Shown here: positions 51,425-51,546 of the stretch, piece by piece | How positions within the stretch are numbered: the stretch's first letter is position 1 | Layout of the letters: each line of letters begins with the position of its first letter | DNA from: Alphaproteobacteria bacterium | GTDB taxonomy: Bacteria; Pseudomonadota; Alphaproteobacteria; Micavibrionales; Micavibrionaceae | Length of the DNA stretch: 51,546 bases | Assembly (NCBI GenBank): GCA_020442425.1 | Contig: JAGRKB010000037.1 | Span: 1-51,546 of the forward strand | Direction of reading: 5' to 3' | Made by a program: the position numbers and the translations under genes | Notes under the pieces: generated by a model | Database searches by the model: none | What the model saw: the letters and a program-made list of their open reading frames with translations, nothing else | Told to the model about the DNA's origin: nothing

Positions 51425-51546
51425 TGATCTCTTTAAAACCACAGATGAACACAGATAAATACAGATTGTCATTGCCTGAATTTGTGCAGAAAATCCTAAG
51501 GCAATCCAGAGATTTTTTATTGATTCCCCTAGGATTTTCTTCGAAA
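51424..51546 (+). CDS. Start of a fifth array member (repeat-encoded leader only, partial)
   Basis: An ATG overlaps the stop of member 4 (TAATG), and 41 codons stay open to the window edge. They read like the leader of member 4 (SLPEFVQKILRQSR, then PLGFSSK). From 51432 onward this is repeat copy C, which differs from copy B at several bases but has the same length so far. A solute-binding domain is expected beyond the edge; that part is inference. Confidence 0.55.
   Translation, partial: MISLKPQMNTDKYRLSLPEFVQKILRQSRDFLLIPLGFSSK
51432..51546 (+). repeat. Interspersed repeat, copy C (cut by the window edge)
   Basis: It begins TTTAAAACCACAGATGAACA and continues colinear with copy B to the edge. 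It keeps CAGAAAATCCTAAGG where copy A has CAGAAAATCCGGGG, which shows how copy A could arise from a copy-C-like ancestor by deletion between two AAAATCC repeats 54 bases apart. Confidence 0.75.

Noticed and set aside
1..51546. CRISPR arrays, tRNA or rRNA genes, prophage or biosynthetic gene cluster
   Set aside because: No regularly spaced repeats, cloverleaf-like segments, phage structural genes, integrases or assembly-line enzymes were seen.

Overview
The window reads as ordinary chromosome from an alphaproteobacterium of moderate GC. The evidence is family-level: an alpha-type ccoNOQP-ccoGHIS block, a bacterial transglutaminase-like cysteine protease, an NDUFA9-like dehydrogenase beside surA/rsmA, an alphaproteobacterial-type SerC with a possible serC leader, YggT, EgtD-like and CtlX-like proteins. 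I cannot place it below class from sequence alone. Genes are tightly packed, with many 1-4 base stop/start overlaps and several convergent 3' overlaps (rsmA/serC share 46 bases). No rRNA, tRNA, CRISPR array, transposase or phage gene was seen.

Layout. 1-6100: end of an outer-membrane protein, panC with a thioesterase, SCP2 and GNAT proteins, an acyl-CoA dehydrogenase, rlmJ. 6165-11600: an orphan HELGH metallopeptidase-like protein, a three-gene lipid/lipid A glycosylation operon (GT2, LAB_N, GT39), L-lactate dehydrogenase. 11658-23974: a respiratory block, with a DsbD_2/TauE-like membrane protein, the complete cbb3 oxidase ccoNOQP and its assembly genes ccoGHIS on the plus strand, converging on a three-gene System II cytochrome c maturation operon (ccsB, ccsA, TlpA-like thioredoxin) on the minus strand. 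These two halves plausibly work together: CcoO and CcoP carry CxxCH haem sites that the Ccs proteins would load, and CcoI/CcoG/CcoH would supply copper and help assembly. 24140-38020: lipoprotein, hldE, a membrane-anchored LapG-like protease with an MshEN-like N-terminus, a decayed regulator cut off by a 151-base palindrome, pyk, NDUFA9-like, surA-like, rsmA, serC, a phosphoribosyltransferase-like protein, folD, YggT and a small secreted HExxH protein. 38366-41270: ctlX-like hydrolase converging on a visibly AT-richer two-gene cassette (XRE regulator plus EgtD-like methyltransferase). 41279-46708: M3 oligopeptidase, mnmC, and an ECF sigma unit with a membrane partner and an EF-hand protein. 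46980-end: sdhC and sdhD, then, where sdhA and sdhB would usually follow, a tandem array of at least four and probably five paralogous periplasmic solute-binding proteins.

Most interesting points: (1) the solute-binding array, in which alternate members carry an interspersed repeat in frame at their 5' ends; (2) the MshEN-like/LapG-like fusion; (3) the XRE/EgtD-like cassette with a neat operator candidate; (4) several palindromic elements, one inserted in frame in folD and one truncating a winged-helix gene; (5) a hairpin that sequesters the serC ribosome-binding site; (6) System II cytochrome maturation next to a cbb3 operon.
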